Below, piece by piece: positions 43,301 to 51,440 of a DNA stretch of 64,000 nt (positions are counted from its first letter, which is position 1; every line of letters starts with the position of its first letter). This stretch comes from DQWO01 sp964478545 (GTDB taxonomy: Bacteria > Desulfobacterota > Anaeroferrophillalia > Anaeroferrophillales > Anaeroferrophillaceae): contig CAYZIS010000008.1 of NCBI GenBank assembly GCA_964478545.1, positions 1-64,000 of the forward strand. Direction: 5' to 3'. Under the pieces are notes generated by a model that was not told the DNA's origin, did no database searches, and saw only the letters and a program-made list of their open reading frames with translations. Position numbers and translations under genes: made by a program.

Positions 43301-44014
43301 ACCCAGGGATCCTTCGATCCTGAGGTGACCGGTCTGTCTTTTGGTTACCGTGGCCGCTGAGAGACGAAATGATGCAGGATCTGAACTTCCGAAAAGATGA
43401 AGCTTAAAATCAAGTTCATGCAGGCGGGTGGTAACCGGCACAACGCAAAAGCGTCGATCCGTAAAAACAATCGTTCCCTTTTTAATTTGCAACCTGACAT
43501 CGTTAAAGGTATTGCACCAGGTAAAAGTGGGAGAATCACCAGTTGAAATAGTAGTACAATATGGTTTAGCCGGAAACATTATCTCCGGCTGCCGGATAAG
43601 GCCACTGCCAAAAGGTTCACCTTTTACCGCCTGGAGGTGAACAACCGGAAGAATCAGCCGCACCGAAGAAACCTCCAGCTGCCGATGCAGCAGGGGCCAA
43701 ATATGAAAGCCGATTTTCACCTCTTCGGCACTGATCTGCTGCTTATTACCATCAGTAAGGGAAAAACCAATTATTTTCACCCCGATTTCACGATCCACGT
43801 AGAGCTTCAGTCGCCTGGCGGTAACGGTTCCAGCTACCCGGTTCTGAATGGCCGTCACCACCAGGGAACGATAATTCTCCAAATCCACCAGATTCGGCAG
43901 GGAAATGAGGGCGAGAAAAAACAAAAAGAGGAAAAAAGCCCCGCTGCGTAAAGCAATTTTTTTTATTTTTTTTCTCATGACAGCAACGACAATACCCGAC
44001 ACAAAGTAAAACAT
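40391..44014 (-). CDS. AsmA-like envelope protein, 1207 aa
   Basis: Very large protein anchored by one N-terminal helix (GAFFLFLFFLALISLPNLVDL) with a long, beta-rich repeating periplasmic region and a C-terminal AsmA_2-type domain (FEGGGTLNVGLKWNG..., GVPYDTLDGSFTFVDGD..., DMEVGIQPLQTIDKVIAAVPIVGYIV). AsmA/YhdP-type proteins are bridge-like lipid-transfer proteins between the two membranes (family knowledge). The start is uncertain: 44014 has AAGGCGG upstream and overlaps comF by 40 bases, while the ATG at 43978 overlaps the comF stop as ATGA. Confidence 0.85.
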   Translation of the reverse strand: MFYFVSGIVVAVMRKKIKKIALRSGAFFLFLFFLALISLPNLVDLENYRSLVVTAIQNRVAGTVTARRLKLYVDREIGVKIIGFSLTDGNKQQISAEEVKIGFHIWPLLHRQLEVSSVRLILPVVHLQAVKGEPFGSGLIRQPEIMFPAKPYCTTISTGDSPTFTWCNTFNDVRLQIKKGTIVFTDRRFCVVPVTTRLHELDFKLHLFGSSDPASFRLSAATVTKRQTGHLRIEGSLGGLSWPLDWVGIQLDCQVHGQNLDGDQYWPYYQKYVPMRHVGGLVSVDGSYQGDLLGHFTSRGNIILADADLDYQRVFAARLPIRNLAISYRFSLGKNYNTIDIPEFRIDSDDFSLSGSCFLEDIRRGRQGRIRARVSSNQFDLERIYRYLPVKIMPQQFMKFWQEQVPRGMVKLSDAYLDGHYTEIAGIARQPIKAELIGGSLGLSGASLKTAGVPGRWQNLTGNLAVTGEKIDFVDLHCDMPPFLQQRLNGSLTSWHHESHLTLVDNFVLTLPLPDETQLSEDFKVIGAAILGQRLPKLAAVLADCQQLSGGFAGSLRLDGNLLPETDLTWQLDGTAKNLAIRHPDIGRPLKKVSGEFHCSSRFLELQNFSAMVGNSPITLAGRIADYRDPQQLKLDISLRSTAVRPEDFSIIPRIKVKSVAAAAGSTAQPSSFDLKVSGFPHDPSSMRVDGQLDLRHLAVSLPWWSHDLDDVTLVADCRGRSFIIRDFSCHSGSSDLKLSGNFTADGEFFQVELTGESDFLDPDDFLAAGTAAAAEKGEKTVSGIPLPFRDTALKLLFRWPENSSGAAGDEVSPGENWWNLKAGKYFPLEFPEDTVIQLEQLSFFKGDSDFSLNGRLRVDSQGNFHGSLRQVSGQFLLADFPLPLKKKSPLTSRLSQYRHYLLGQEISFSSSIGRFVGRSMEIDDLNCQGAVSGNRMEIKPLNGSLWEGKGKLNGSWDLDQDLFSLMVDLQQINLAHFNQSLSLYSEESLPFEGGGTLNVGLKWNGNDAESWSRSLNGKADFSFVKGRLKRFPVLANIASLLNVYQLLTFHLPDLSKGVPYDTLDGSFTFVDGDIQTDDLLLKGPAVNISTGGTIFLPERQVDMEVGIQPLQTIDKVIAAVPIVGYIVTGEGKTFIVMRFSVRGPFGKTTVAAIPIRGLVGKTGGILKRLITTPVRVLSWPGKIFLPEKKEIPATPGVSGTTEDKKP

Positions 44015-44739
44015 TTAACCGCCTTGGCCCCCGACTGCAGCAGGGTATCAGCCGCAACCGCCAGGGTTGCCCCGGTAGTCATCACATCATCACAAAGCAG
44101 GATCGTTTTACCCTTGAGGTCATGTGGCCGTCCGATACTGAACACCCCGGCAAGATTGAGCATTCTTGCATCGCGATGCAATCTGGCCTGTTTTGATGTC
44201 TTCCTGGTTTTTATCAACAGTCGTCTTTTCAAGGGTTTCCCAAGGTTCAGAGCACAACGGTCAGCTATCACCAAAGCCTGATTGAAGCCACGTGCCCGCC
44301 AGTCTGAAGCTGCCAGCGGCACCGCAGCAACCATATCAATATCATGAAAATCAGCCACCCACCGTTCTATCGCCAAATCCACCAGTTTTTCCACCAGAGG
44401 AAGTAGCAGGTGCCGCTGCTGATATTTCCACCGATGGATGGTTTCCATCATCTTGCCTTCATAGCGGTATCCTGAACGAATCAGTGCCACATGGTGACCA
44501 ATTCCCCGAGGCTGCAATACACAGGGATGTTTTCCGCCACTCTCACCACGGGGATAACCACATTTCTTACAAATAGGCCCGGAAATTGCCCTAAAACCGG
44601 AAGCACAGTCAGGACAAATAAAGGGTGTATAGGCTGAAGGACTGGGTGAACTGAAGAAAGGACTGCTTCCAGGATGATTGCAGAGCAGGCAGTGGCGGGG
44701 AAAGAGCAGCGCTCCGAGCGAGGACCACACATCATTCAC
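43975..44739 (-). CDS. comF: ComF family phosphoribosyltransferase-like protein
   Basis: 254 residues: N-terminal zinc-binding cysteines (CLLCNHPG, CPDCASGF, CKKCGYP) and a C-terminal PRTase-like domain with RGFNQA, KARLH-type (RKTSKQARLHRDAR) and the PRPP motif ILLCDDVMTTGATL. ComF proteins are linked to DNA uptake or recombination, though many non-competent bacteria carry them. It is the first gene of comF-asmA-PP0621, with a MITE-like element immediately upstream. Confidence 0.93.
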   Translation of the reverse strand: MNDVWSSLGALLFPRHCLLCNHPGSSPFFSSPSPSAYTPFICPDCASGFRAISGPICKKCGYPRGESGGKHPCVLQPRGIGHHVALIRSGYRYEGKMMETIHRWKYQQRHLLLPLVEKLVDLAIERWVADFHDIDMVAAVPLAASDWRARGFNQALVIADRCALNLGKPLKRRLLIKTRKTSKQARLHRDARMLNLAGVFSIGRPHDLKGKTILLCDDVMTTGATLAVAADTLLQSGAKAVKCFTLCRVLSLLS

Positions 44740-44754
44740 GATGACATCCCCAAT

Positions 44755-44925
44755 ATTATACCTAAGTGAAGCGATTAGCCGTTAGCTATCAGTATTTAGC
44801 TTTGAAAAAAAGGCATTACATTCATTAGCAATAAAGCCTAACGGGTGACAATTTGTAATCGTAAATCGTATAATCATTGAGCTAATAGCTAACGGCTAAA
44901 AGCTAGCCGCTCAATTCAAATTATA
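44755..44925. mobile_element. MITE-like element B, copy 1 (159 bp) with target duplication
   Basis: The element is 44761-44919, flanked by ATTATA at 44755-44760 and 44920-44925. The ends are CCTAAGTGAAGCGATTAGCC and, inverted, TTGAATTGAGCGGCTAGC. It lies between the start of comF and the end of gpmI, and its right target copy overlaps the gpmI stop codon (44921-44923), leaving the gene intact. A second copy in inverted orientation is at 48898-49054. Confidence 0.8.
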
Positions 44926-46465
44926 TAATCAAAGTTTTTCCGGTCATTTCATTAGGGATAGCCAAACCCATAATCTCCAGGATAGTGGGAGCCAGATCCG
45001 CCAGCGAACCACCATCACGCAAGGACTGTCCGAGAAACTGTTCCCCCACCACTATACAAGGAACCGGATTCGTACTATGGGCGGTTATCGGCTCGCCTTC
45101 AGGGGTCAACATCTGCTCGGCATTACCATGATCAGCGGTAAAAAGAGCCACACCACCCAATTCCATGGTTTTATCCACCACCTGGCCGACACAAGTGTCA
45201 ACCACTTCACAGGCCTGAATCGCTGCAGCCAGATTGCCCGTATGCCCGACCATGTCACCATTGGCAAAATTCAGGATAACCAGCTGGTACTTCTTCATCT
45301 CCAGCCGCCGGACCACTTCGGCCGCCACTTCATAGGCACTCATCTGTGGCTTTTCATCGTAGGTTTTCACCTCCCGGGGCGAAGGAATAAGGCAGTGATC
45401 TTCTCCGGGAAAAGGTTCCTCCCGGCCACCGTTGAAAAAAAAGGTCACATGGGCATATTTTTCGGTCTCAGCAATATGCAGTTGCCGCAGACCGGTAGCC
45501 GCCACCACCTCAGCCAGAACATTTTTCAATTTCTCCGGCGGGAAAGCCACCGGCAGGTCAAAAGAAGCATCATATTCCGTAAAACAGATATAGGAACTTA
45601 AAGATAATGGTTGTTCCCGGTCGAAACTGCTGAAATTCGGTTCGGTAAAAGCACGGGTAATCTCCCGGGCACGATCGGCACGGAAATTAAAAAAGATAAT
45701 ACCGTCACCGTCATGAATACTGGCAACCTGACCTTGCCCATCAACCAAGATCGTTGGTTTGACAAATTCATCCGTTTCCCCGGCTTCATAGGCAGCATCG
45801 ATGGCGGCAGAGACATTTTCAGCTATCCGACCCTGACCGCCAACCAGGGTCTCATACGCCTGCTGGACCCGTTCCCAGCGCTGATCCCGATCCATGGCGT
45901 AAAAACGCCCCATGATGCTTGCTATGTGACCGGTTCCCAGTTCATCAAGATATCGCTGAAAATCCTCAAGATATTTTTTGGCACTGGTAGGAGGAGTATC
46001 CCGACCGTCAAGAAAGGCATGAATAAAAACCCGGGGCAAACCATGATTGGCAGCCATCCCCAACAGGGCTTTCAGGTGCTCAAGGTGACTATGAACCCCG
46101 CCGTCGGAAAACAGCCCCATCAGGTGGAGAGCCCCGCCTGCCCTATTGGTTTTTTCCATACTTTCCAACAGCACCTGGTTGTTGGCAAATGTTCCATCAG
46201 CAATACTTTTAGAAATCCTGGTCAGATCCTGATAAACAACGCGACCGGCACCCATGTTAAGATGACCAACCTCGGAATTCCCCATCTGTCCTTCCGGCAG
46301 TCCAACCGCCAGGCCTGAAGCCTGTAGCGTTGTATGGGGATAGCGTTGAAAAAGCTGGTCAATCACCGGGGTTTGCGCCTGGGCTATGGCATTCCCTTCC
46401 ACTGCCGTAGAAACACCCCAGCCATCGGCAATAATCAAGACTGCACATGAAGGTTTACTATTCAT
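44921..46465 (-). CDS. gpmI: 2,3-bisphosphoglycerate-independent phosphoglycerate mutase
   Basis: 514-residue Mn-dependent enzyme of glycolysis and gluconeogenesis (3-phosphoglycerate to 2-phosphoglycerate). The metal-binding Asp14 is in IIADGWG and the phosphorylated Ser64 in MGNSEVGHLNMGAG; HSHLEHL, DGRDTPP, RADRARE and TADHGNAEQM complete the alkaline-phosphatase-type core. The ATG at 46465 overlaps the stop of the upstream lapB-like gene (ATGA). The stop codon is embedded in the target duplication of MITE-like element B. Confidence 0.97.
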   Translation of the reverse strand: MNSKPSCAVLIIADGWGVSTAVEGNAIAQAQTPVIDQLFQRYPHTTLQASGLAVGLPEGQMGNSEVGHLNMGAGRVVYQDLTRISKSIADGTFANNQVLLESMEKTNRAGGALHLMGLFSDGGVHSHLEHLKALLGMAANHGLPRVFIHAFLDGRDTPPTSAKKYLEDFQRYLDELGTGHIASIMGRFYAMDRDQRWERVQQAYETLVGGQGRIAENVSAAIDAAYEAGETDEFVKPTILVDGQGQVASIHDGDGIIFFNFRADRAREITRAFTEPNFSSFDREQPLSLSSYICFTEYDASFDLPVAFPPEKLKNVLAEVVAATGLRQLHIAETEKYAHVTFFFNGGREEPFPGEDHCLIPSPREVKTYDEKPQMSAYEVAAEVVRRLEMKKYQLVILNFANGDMVGHTGNLAAAIQACEVVDTCVGQVVDKTMELGGVALFTADHGNAEQMLTPEGEPITAHSTNPVPCIVVGEQFLGQSLRDGGSLADLAPTILEIMGLAIPNEMTGKTLII

Positions 46466-47820
46466 CCTGCCTGTTCCTTGAAGGTCACCAGATCCGCGGA
46501 TAATTCATAGGTATTATAATACCCACATACGGAACAACGGGGTAGCCAGCCAGCGGCATAGCGCTGACAATGATTACAGATAAAAACCAGTGGCGGCTTT
46601 TCCTCCAGTCCCAGGGCGTCCTTGAACTGGTCCGCGGCCTCATTCAGCTGGTGAGACTGCCGGTAGGCAAACTCACCGGCCAGCATTTTAATCAGCGGAT
46701 TATTAACATCCTGTTTTTTAAGCTCGGCAAGCAACTCGGCCACTCGCTCAAGCCGCTGATGTCTCAAACAAAAAAAAGCAAATAAAAGACGGGCCGGCCA
46801 GTAATCTTGATAGCGGGATATAGCTTTACGGTAGTATTTTTCTACCTTTTCCTCACCCTTTTCCGACACTGACAAAAGCAGCCGCTCACCTTCCAGCAGA
46901 AACCAGGCATTGGGCTGCCGGTGATATCCCTGTTTCAATGCCGCCAGGGCGGCCTCAATTCTTTTCGGATTCTGCAACTCCTGTTCCACCATGGTAGCCT
47001 GCAGGATATAAGCCGGAACGTATTTCTGGTTTTTGTGCAATAAATCCTTCAGGGTCTGCTCAGCAAGTTTCCGATTCCCGGCGTGCCACTGTTGCACTGC
47101 CAGCTCATAACGGCAATTATCCAACTGGGCCGCGATCTCAGCCTGTTGCTCTTTATTTTTTGCCGATTTCGCTATTTTTCCCAATTCCTGCCAGGCATCA
47201 ATGGCTTCCTGCCAATAGGCCTGGGCCATCAGTTTATCCACCAGCAGGTTCAGAATTGAAACATTTTTCGGATAGTGTCCTTTCAGGTAAAGGAGCTGGT
47301 TAAGTAAACGTAAATCATCGCCCAGTGCTTCCAGTACCTCAACCTTGAGCCATTGGAGGCGACTGTCATCAGGATCGTTTTTCAACCCATCTTCAATAAT
47401 CTCCATGGCCTGCTGCGGCTCTCCGGCATCCAGCTTAACCTGGATCATGGCCCGACGGGTTTCCTGGTTCTCCCCATCCAGTTTCAACGCCCGCTTCAAC
47501 TGTTTGGCCGCTTTTTTATAATCGGCAGCCAGCCAGCTTTCCAGACCCTGCTTAGTTGCCTGTATTGCCTGTTGAATCTGCCGACGTCCTTTTCGCTGTT
47601 TAAAGCCCCGGGTGTAGCGAAAAGCTGATTTGGCAGCAAACAGGAACACCACTCCCAAACCGCCGGCGGCAAAGGAAACCAGAATAAAAAATGGCAGGGA
47701 TCCATGGGTATCAAGACCGGTAGCCAGATGCAGAGTCAGAGCTTGGGGATTGAGATACAACAGGTAGGAAAACAACAAAAGAAACAACAGTCCAAACAGG
47801 AGCAGGAAACGGTAGATCAT
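46462..47820 (-). CDS. lapB: LapB-like TPR protein with LapA-like membrane domain
   Basis: 452 residues. Two N-terminal hydrophobic helices (MIYRFLLLFGLLFLLLFSYL and FFILVSFAAGGLGVVFLFAA) resemble LapA/DUF1049. About eight TPR-like repeats follow, and then a C-terminal rubredoxin-type metal site with two Cys pairs (CNHC and CSVCGYY). E. coli encodes LapA and LapB separately to control LPS assembly through FtsH; here the two appear fused. I chose the ATG at 47820 because the 22 residues encoded upstream are polar and unlike the family. It is co-transcribed with gpmI. Confidence 0.82.
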   Translation of the reverse strand: MIYRFLLLFGLLFLLLFSYLLYLNPQALTLHLATGLDTHGSLPFFILVSFAAGGLGVVFLFAAKSAFRYTRGFKQRKGRRQIQQAIQATKQGLESWLAADYKKAAKQLKRALKLDGENQETRRAMIQVKLDAGEPQQAMEIIEDGLKNDPDDSRLQWLKVEVLEALGDDLRLLNQLLYLKGHYPKNVSILNLLVDKLMAQAYWQEAIDAWQELGKIAKSAKNKEQQAEIAAQLDNCRYELAVQQWHAGNRKLAEQTLKDLLHKNQKYVPAYILQATMVEQELQNPKRIEAALAALKQGYHRQPNAWFLLEGERLLLSVSEKGEEKVEKYYRKAISRYQDYWPARLLFAFFCLRHQRLERVAELLAELKKQDVNNPLIKMLAGEFAYRQSHQLNEAADQFKDALGLEEKPPLVFICNHCQRYAAGWLPRCSVCGYYNTYELSADLVTFKEQAG

Positions 47821-47983
47821 CAGATATCCATTTTCTCCGAAAAGTGATCTCGTAAAAGTAGCCTCAAACCGATGGCTGGACACCAATCGTCAATAACCCG
47901 CTAGGGGCCAAACCTGAACATCCAGGGCAATTGTTCTATAAATGCAAAAAAATAAGCTACAATCAGCTATTCAAATTCATCAA

Positions 47984-48457
47984 TCAATAATGGTATGGTT
48001 CCCCCCTGATAATGGTCAGTGCCCGGTAGAGCTGTTCCAAAAGCAAAACCCGGGCCATCTCATGGGTAAAGGTCATGGGGGAAAGAGACAGCTGGAAATC
48101 TGCCTGTTCCAGGACATCTGCAGCCAGACCAAATGGCCCTCCAGCCAGAAAACTTATTCCAGCTCTGCCACTTTCAAACTGTTGCGCGAGAAAACCGGTA
48201 AATTTCAAGGTGGTAAATGTTCTGCCATGTTCGGTCAGAACAACCCGAAAATAATTATCTTTGGCTAGGGACTGAATAAGCTGCGGAGCCTGACGGCGAC
48301 AAAATTGCCGGGGATCTTCTTTACTCCCCAGGCGCATTTCCTTTATCTCCCGAAGTTCGACCGGAACATAACGCTGCAACCGTTTCAGATAACCGTCAAT
48401 TTCAGCCTGCAGCTGGCTGTTTCTGGTCTTGCCGACAAAGAGAAACCTCAGCGGCAC
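47984..48457 (-). CDS. rlmH: 23S rRNA pseudouridine(1915)-N3-methyltransferase
   Basis: 157-residue SPOUT methyltransferase modifying 23S rRNA helix 69. It starts LRFLFVGKTRNSQLQAEIDGYLKR and has the SAM-binding knot FLAGGPFGL (the family GGxxG) and the C-terminal LSPMTFTHEMARVLLLEQLYRA and GEPYHY, all diagnostic. The length is standard. The gene overlaps rsfS by 10 bases in a translationally coupled pair. Confidence 0.97.
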   Translation of the reverse strand: MPLRFLFVGKTRNSQLQAEIDGYLKRLQRYVPVELREIKEMRLGSKEDPRQFCRRQAPQLIQSLAKDNYFRVVLTEHGRTFTTLKFTGFLAQQFESGRAGISFLAGGPFGLAADVLEQADFQLSLSPMTFTHEMARVLLLEQLYRALTIIRGEPYHY

Positions 48458-48867
48458 GCAAGCACACCATGGGAAAATTCCAGGCGTGGCGCGTCACTCC
48501 AGATCCCTTCCAGATCATAAAACGCTCTGACCGGTTCATGAAAAATATGGACAATAATATCTCCATAGTCCAACAGAATCCAGCTTCCCGCCTTCAATCC
48601 CTCAACCCCAAGCGGCAGCACCCCCTGATTTTTCATTTCAACCTGGATATTTTCAGCCAGGGCCTGGACGTGACGATCTGAATGGCCGTTGCAGACAATC
48701 AAAATATCAGTAACCGATGATAACCCCCGCAGATCAAGGACCACCGTGTTCTCACCTTTTTTATCCTCAATTGCCCGGTAAACAGCCGCCGCTCTCGCTG
48801 ACAAATTTGCTGAAATATTGATATCAACCTCACAAAAAAAATTAACGATAACAAGAAAGGAAAGCAT
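48448..48867 (-). CDS. rsfS: ribosomal silencing factor
   Basis: Up to 139 residues. The RsfS/Iojap core runs from about residue 19: AVYRAIEDKKGENTVVLDLRG, LSSVTDILIVCNGHSDRHVQALAENI and GVEGLKAGSWILLDYGDIIVHIF. It binds uL14 and blocks subunit joining under starvation (family knowledge). The first ATG (48867) lies inside a dispersed repeat and encodes a hydrophobic stretch (LSFLVIVNFFC) unlike the family, so the true start may be a later non-ATG codon. It sits in the conserved nadD-rsfS-rlmH order. Confidence 0.9.
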   Translation of the reverse strand: MLSFLVIVNFFCEVDINISANLSARAAAVYRAIEDKKGENTVVLDLRGLSSVTDILIVCNGHSDRHVQALAENIQVEMKNQGVLPLGVEGLKAGSWILLDYGDIIVHIFHEPVRAFYDLEGIWSDAPRLEFSHGVLACR

Positions 48868-49117
48868 GCAAAACCTGAGTCATGAGACGCACTTACACCT
48901 AAATTAAGCTATTAGCTTTTAGCAGTTAGCTATTAGTTTAATGATTACAAGATGTTGACTGCTGCAAACTTTCACCCATTGGGTGTTATTTTTCATCAAC
49001 CTAATGCTTTGGTTTTTCAAAGCTAAACGCTAATGGCTAATCGCTCAACCCAAGTTACCGTACGTTGTAATGACGAAGGTTGCAGTATAACAAATAAGAT
49101 GGAGTTTTTTCCAAACC
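48863..49117. repeat. dispersed repeat, GCATGCAAAACCT family, copy 1, split by a MITE
   Basis: 48863-48897 (GCATGCAAAACCTGAGTCAT and following to ACTTACA) and 49055-49117 (TTACCGTACGTTGTAATGAC, GAAGGTTGCAG, AAGATGG, ending just before the nadD stop) match the uninterrupted copy at 51484-51566. The two halves are separated by MITE-like element B copy 2. Confidence 0.82.
48893..49059. mobile_element. MITE-like element B, copy 2 (157 bp)
   Basis: The element is 48898-49054, flanked by TTACA (48893-48897) and TTACC (49055-49059). Its ends, CCTAAATTAAGCTATTAGC and inverted CTTGGGTTGAGCGATTAGCC, match copy 1 at 44761-44919 in inverse orientation. It interrupts a dispersed repeat whose empty version is at 51484-51566, where TTACAGTACG is continuous. 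This proves a past insertion. Confidence 0.85.
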
Positions 49118-49118
49118 A

Positions 49119-49793
49119 TCAACTACGGTACAAATCATGTTCCAGGATATAATCATTAACAGCGTCGGGAACCAGGCAGGTAATGGAATATCCCAATCGC
49201 CGTTCCCCGCGGATCATGCTTGAAGAAATATCCAATCTGGTAACCGGTTGAAAATAAACCCGATTACCGCTTAGATGACGATAAACTCCTTTGTTTTCAT
49301 AACAAAAATCAGCCTTTATAGCAACGGGAAAAATATCCATATTCCCATTATCCAACCAACCGAGCTCAGCCCCTGACCGGGACATAACCACAACATGACT
49401 GACGCCAAACAATTGCCGGTAGGATTTCCAGGTGGAAATTTCACCAAAAGCATCCCAGCCAATAATGAAATAAAGCTCGTGACCAATTTTTTTCCGGAAG
49501 ACAGTGACTGTATCGATGGAATAGGAGGTACCGCCTTTGTCCAGTTCATAGGTGGAACAGTGAAATTTTGTTTTTCCCCGGATGGCCAGTTCTATCATCG
49601 CCAGGCGCTGTGCTGCCGATCCAACCCGGATATTCTGCTTATGGGGCGGAATTGCTGCCGGCATGAAAAAAACCTCATCAAGCCCACAGGCCCGGCACAC
49701 CTCCTCCGCCGCCCGCAGATGACCACAATGAATCGGGTCAAAAGTGCCGCCAAAGACACCTACACGTTTATTGACGAATCTGTCCATCACCAT
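49119..49793 (-). CDS. nadD: nicotinate-nucleotide adenylyltransferase
   Basis: 224 residues, a Rossmann-type nucleotidyltransferase making deamido-NAD in NAD synthesis. The hallmarks are VGVFGGTFDPIHCGH (ATP-binding HxGH), MPAAIPPHK and the late ISSSMIRG (ISSTxIR type). It overlaps the end of proA by 26 bases. The two possible starts, 49793 and 49787, are close together. The stop codon adjoins the dispersed repeat at 49055-49117. Confidence 0.95.
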   Translation of the reverse strand: MVMDRFVNKRVGVFGGTFDPIHCGHLRAAEEVCRACGLDEVFFMPAAIPPHKQNIRVGSAAQRLAMIELAIRGKTKFHCSTYELDKGGTSYSIDTVTVFRKKIGHELYFIIGWDAFGEISTWKSYRQLFGVSHVVVMSRSGAELGWLDNGNMDIFPVAIKADFCYENKGVYRHLSGNRVYFQPVTRLDISSSMIRGERRLGYSITCLVPDAVNDYILEHDLYRS

Positions 49794-51024
49794 ACATAAT
49801 ATATTTGGTCGTCGTTAAACCTTCCAGCCCCATGGGACCATAAGCATGGAGTTTGGTAGTGCTGATGCCGATCTCAGCCCCCAGCCCCATCTGGCCGCCA
49901 TCACTGAAGCGGGTTGAGGCATTAACAATCACGACGGAAGAATTAACCCGCTGCAGGAATGCCTGGGCCTGACGGTATTCAGTGGTCACAATGGCTTCCG
50001 TATGATCAGAACCATACCGATTAATATGGTCTATGGCCTGATCCAGATCATCCACCACCCGCACCGCCAGGGTCAGGGACAGGTATTCAGCATACCAGTC
50101 TTCCTCCGTCGCCGGCAGGAAATCGGGCACTATGACCCTGGATCGCTCACAAGCACGAACTTCCACCCCGGCCTCCTTTAAAGCAGCGGCCATCAACGGC
50201 AGAAAATCAGCGGCGCTCTGCCGGTGAACCAAAAGGGTTTCCAGGGCGTTGCAAACCCCCGGACGTTGGGTTTTCGCATTGATGACAATATCCCTGGCCA
50301 TAACATAATCGGCATGCTCATCCACAAAGACATGACACACCCCCTTGTAATGTTTAATCACCGGGATACGGGAATTGGCGACGACGAAACGGATCAGCCC
50401 TTCACCACCCCGGGGAATAACCAGGTCAATATATTCTTCCAATTTGAGCATCTCGGTAATGGCTTCCCGATCAGTCAAGGGAATCACCTGGACAACATCA
50501 CCGGGGATGGAGGTTTGTTGCAGGGCTTCCTGCAAAACTTCCAGAATCGCCAGGTTGGAATGGATGGCTTCCGATCCACCCCGCAATATCACTCCGTTTC
50601 CCGCTTTCAGGCATAAACCGGCCGCATCAGCGGTTACATTGGGACGGGACTCATAAATCATCCCGATCACCCCCAGGGGAATCCGCATTTTGCCAACCAT
50701 CAAGTTGTTGGGACGTTTCCACATCCGGGTTATCTCACCAACGGGGTCAGGAAATGACGCCACCTCCTCCAGACCGGTGGCCATAGATTCAATCACTGCG
50801 TCACTCAAGGTCAAGCGGTCAATCATGGCGGCCGACAGTCCATGCTTTTCCGCTTCAATTAAATCCAGTCGGTTGTTTTCCTGCAAAAAATCCCGCCGCT
50901 TGCGCAGCCCGGCAGCCATCAGCTGCAAAGCCCGGTCTTTCTCCGTGGTTCCAGTGGCAGCCAGAACCCGGGATGCTTTTTTTACTTTTTGTGCTAACGA
51001 GGTTATTTCAGCTGCCAGTGTCAT
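49768..51024 (-). CDS. proA: gamma-glutamyl phosphate reductase
   Basis: 418-residue aldehyde-dehydrogenase-fold enzyme, the second step of proline synthesis (glutamyl 5-phosphate to glutamate 5-semialdehyde). Motifs are GMIYESRPNVT, the NADPH site NGVILRGGSEAIHSN, VIPRGGEGLIRFV, the catalytic Cys in GVCHVFVDEHAD, and the C-terminal FSDGGQMGLGAEIGISTTKLHAYGP region. It partners proB, which is 540 bases upstream, separated by two dispersed repeats. Confidence 0.97.
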   Translation of the reverse strand: MTLAAEITSLAQKVKKASRVLAATGTTEKDRALQLMAAGLRKRRDFLQENNRLDLIEAEKHGLSAAMIDRLTLSDAVIESMATGLEEVASFPDPVGEITRMWKRPNNLMVGKMRIPLGVIGMIYESRPNVTADAAGLCLKAGNGVILRGGSEAIHSNLAILEVLQEALQQTSIPGDVVQVIPLTDREAITEMLKLEEYIDLVIPRGGEGLIRFVVANSRIPVIKHYKGVCHVFVDEHADYVMARDIVINAKTQRPGVCNALETLLVHRQSAADFLPLMAAALKEAGVEVRACERSRVIVPDFLPATEEDWYAEYLSLTLAVRVVDDLDQAIDHINRYGSDHTEAIVTTEYRQAQAFLQRVNSSVVIVNASTRFSDGGQMGLGAEIGISTTKLHAYGPMGLEGLTTTKYIMYGDGQIRQ

Positions 51025-51107
51025 GATTTCCCTCCTCTTCCAAATAATTTGTAAATATTCGGCTTATGGTAATTGACGCTTAAATTACAGTAAAAACAAG
51101 TGCACTT

Positions 51108-51215
51108 TGCTTCGCCCTTATAAACGGGGTCACATCTTGACAAAGGCTGTTGGATTATCCTTAACAAAAGTGAATATTTCAATACGCCTTCGTCAAGAAA
51201 TAACCCCAATCCCGC
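51108..51215. repeat. dispersed repeat, TCTTGACAAAGGC family, copy 2
   Basis: Same order of blocks as 38775-38882: TTCGCCCT, GGGGTCACATCTTGACAAAG, TACGCCTTCGTCAAGAAAT and CCCAATCCCG, with the same internal inverted pair. Confidence 0.78.
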
Positions 51216-51232
51216 TGTTCTCTTCCAAGAGA

Positions 51233-51360
51233 GATGTCCCGGCATGGCTCCCGCTCATTCTCGCCGGCCGTCCATGGCCGGCTTCCGAGGCGTCCGCCGG
51301 AATCACCATCGTGGTGATTCATTCGGCGGCCAATACCGCTTGGATCCAAGCCCGGACATC
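51233..51360. repeat. palindromic repeat, ATGTCCCGGCATGGCTC family, copy 1
   Basis: This stretch and 61602-61733 are inverted copies of each other over about 130 bases. Core pieces are ATGTCCCGGCATGGCTC, GGCCGTCCATGGCCGG, the perfect hairpin AATCACCATCGTGGTGATT and CCAAGCCCGGACATC; the outer ends also pair. Partial copies are at 63096-63145 and 19306-19336. Confidence 0.85.
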
Positions 51361-51440
51361 TCTGACAATTATTTCATAAATATGAATTATAGATAAATGT
51401 AAGATTAATGATTTCAGTATGTTACAATTAGTTACTCAAA

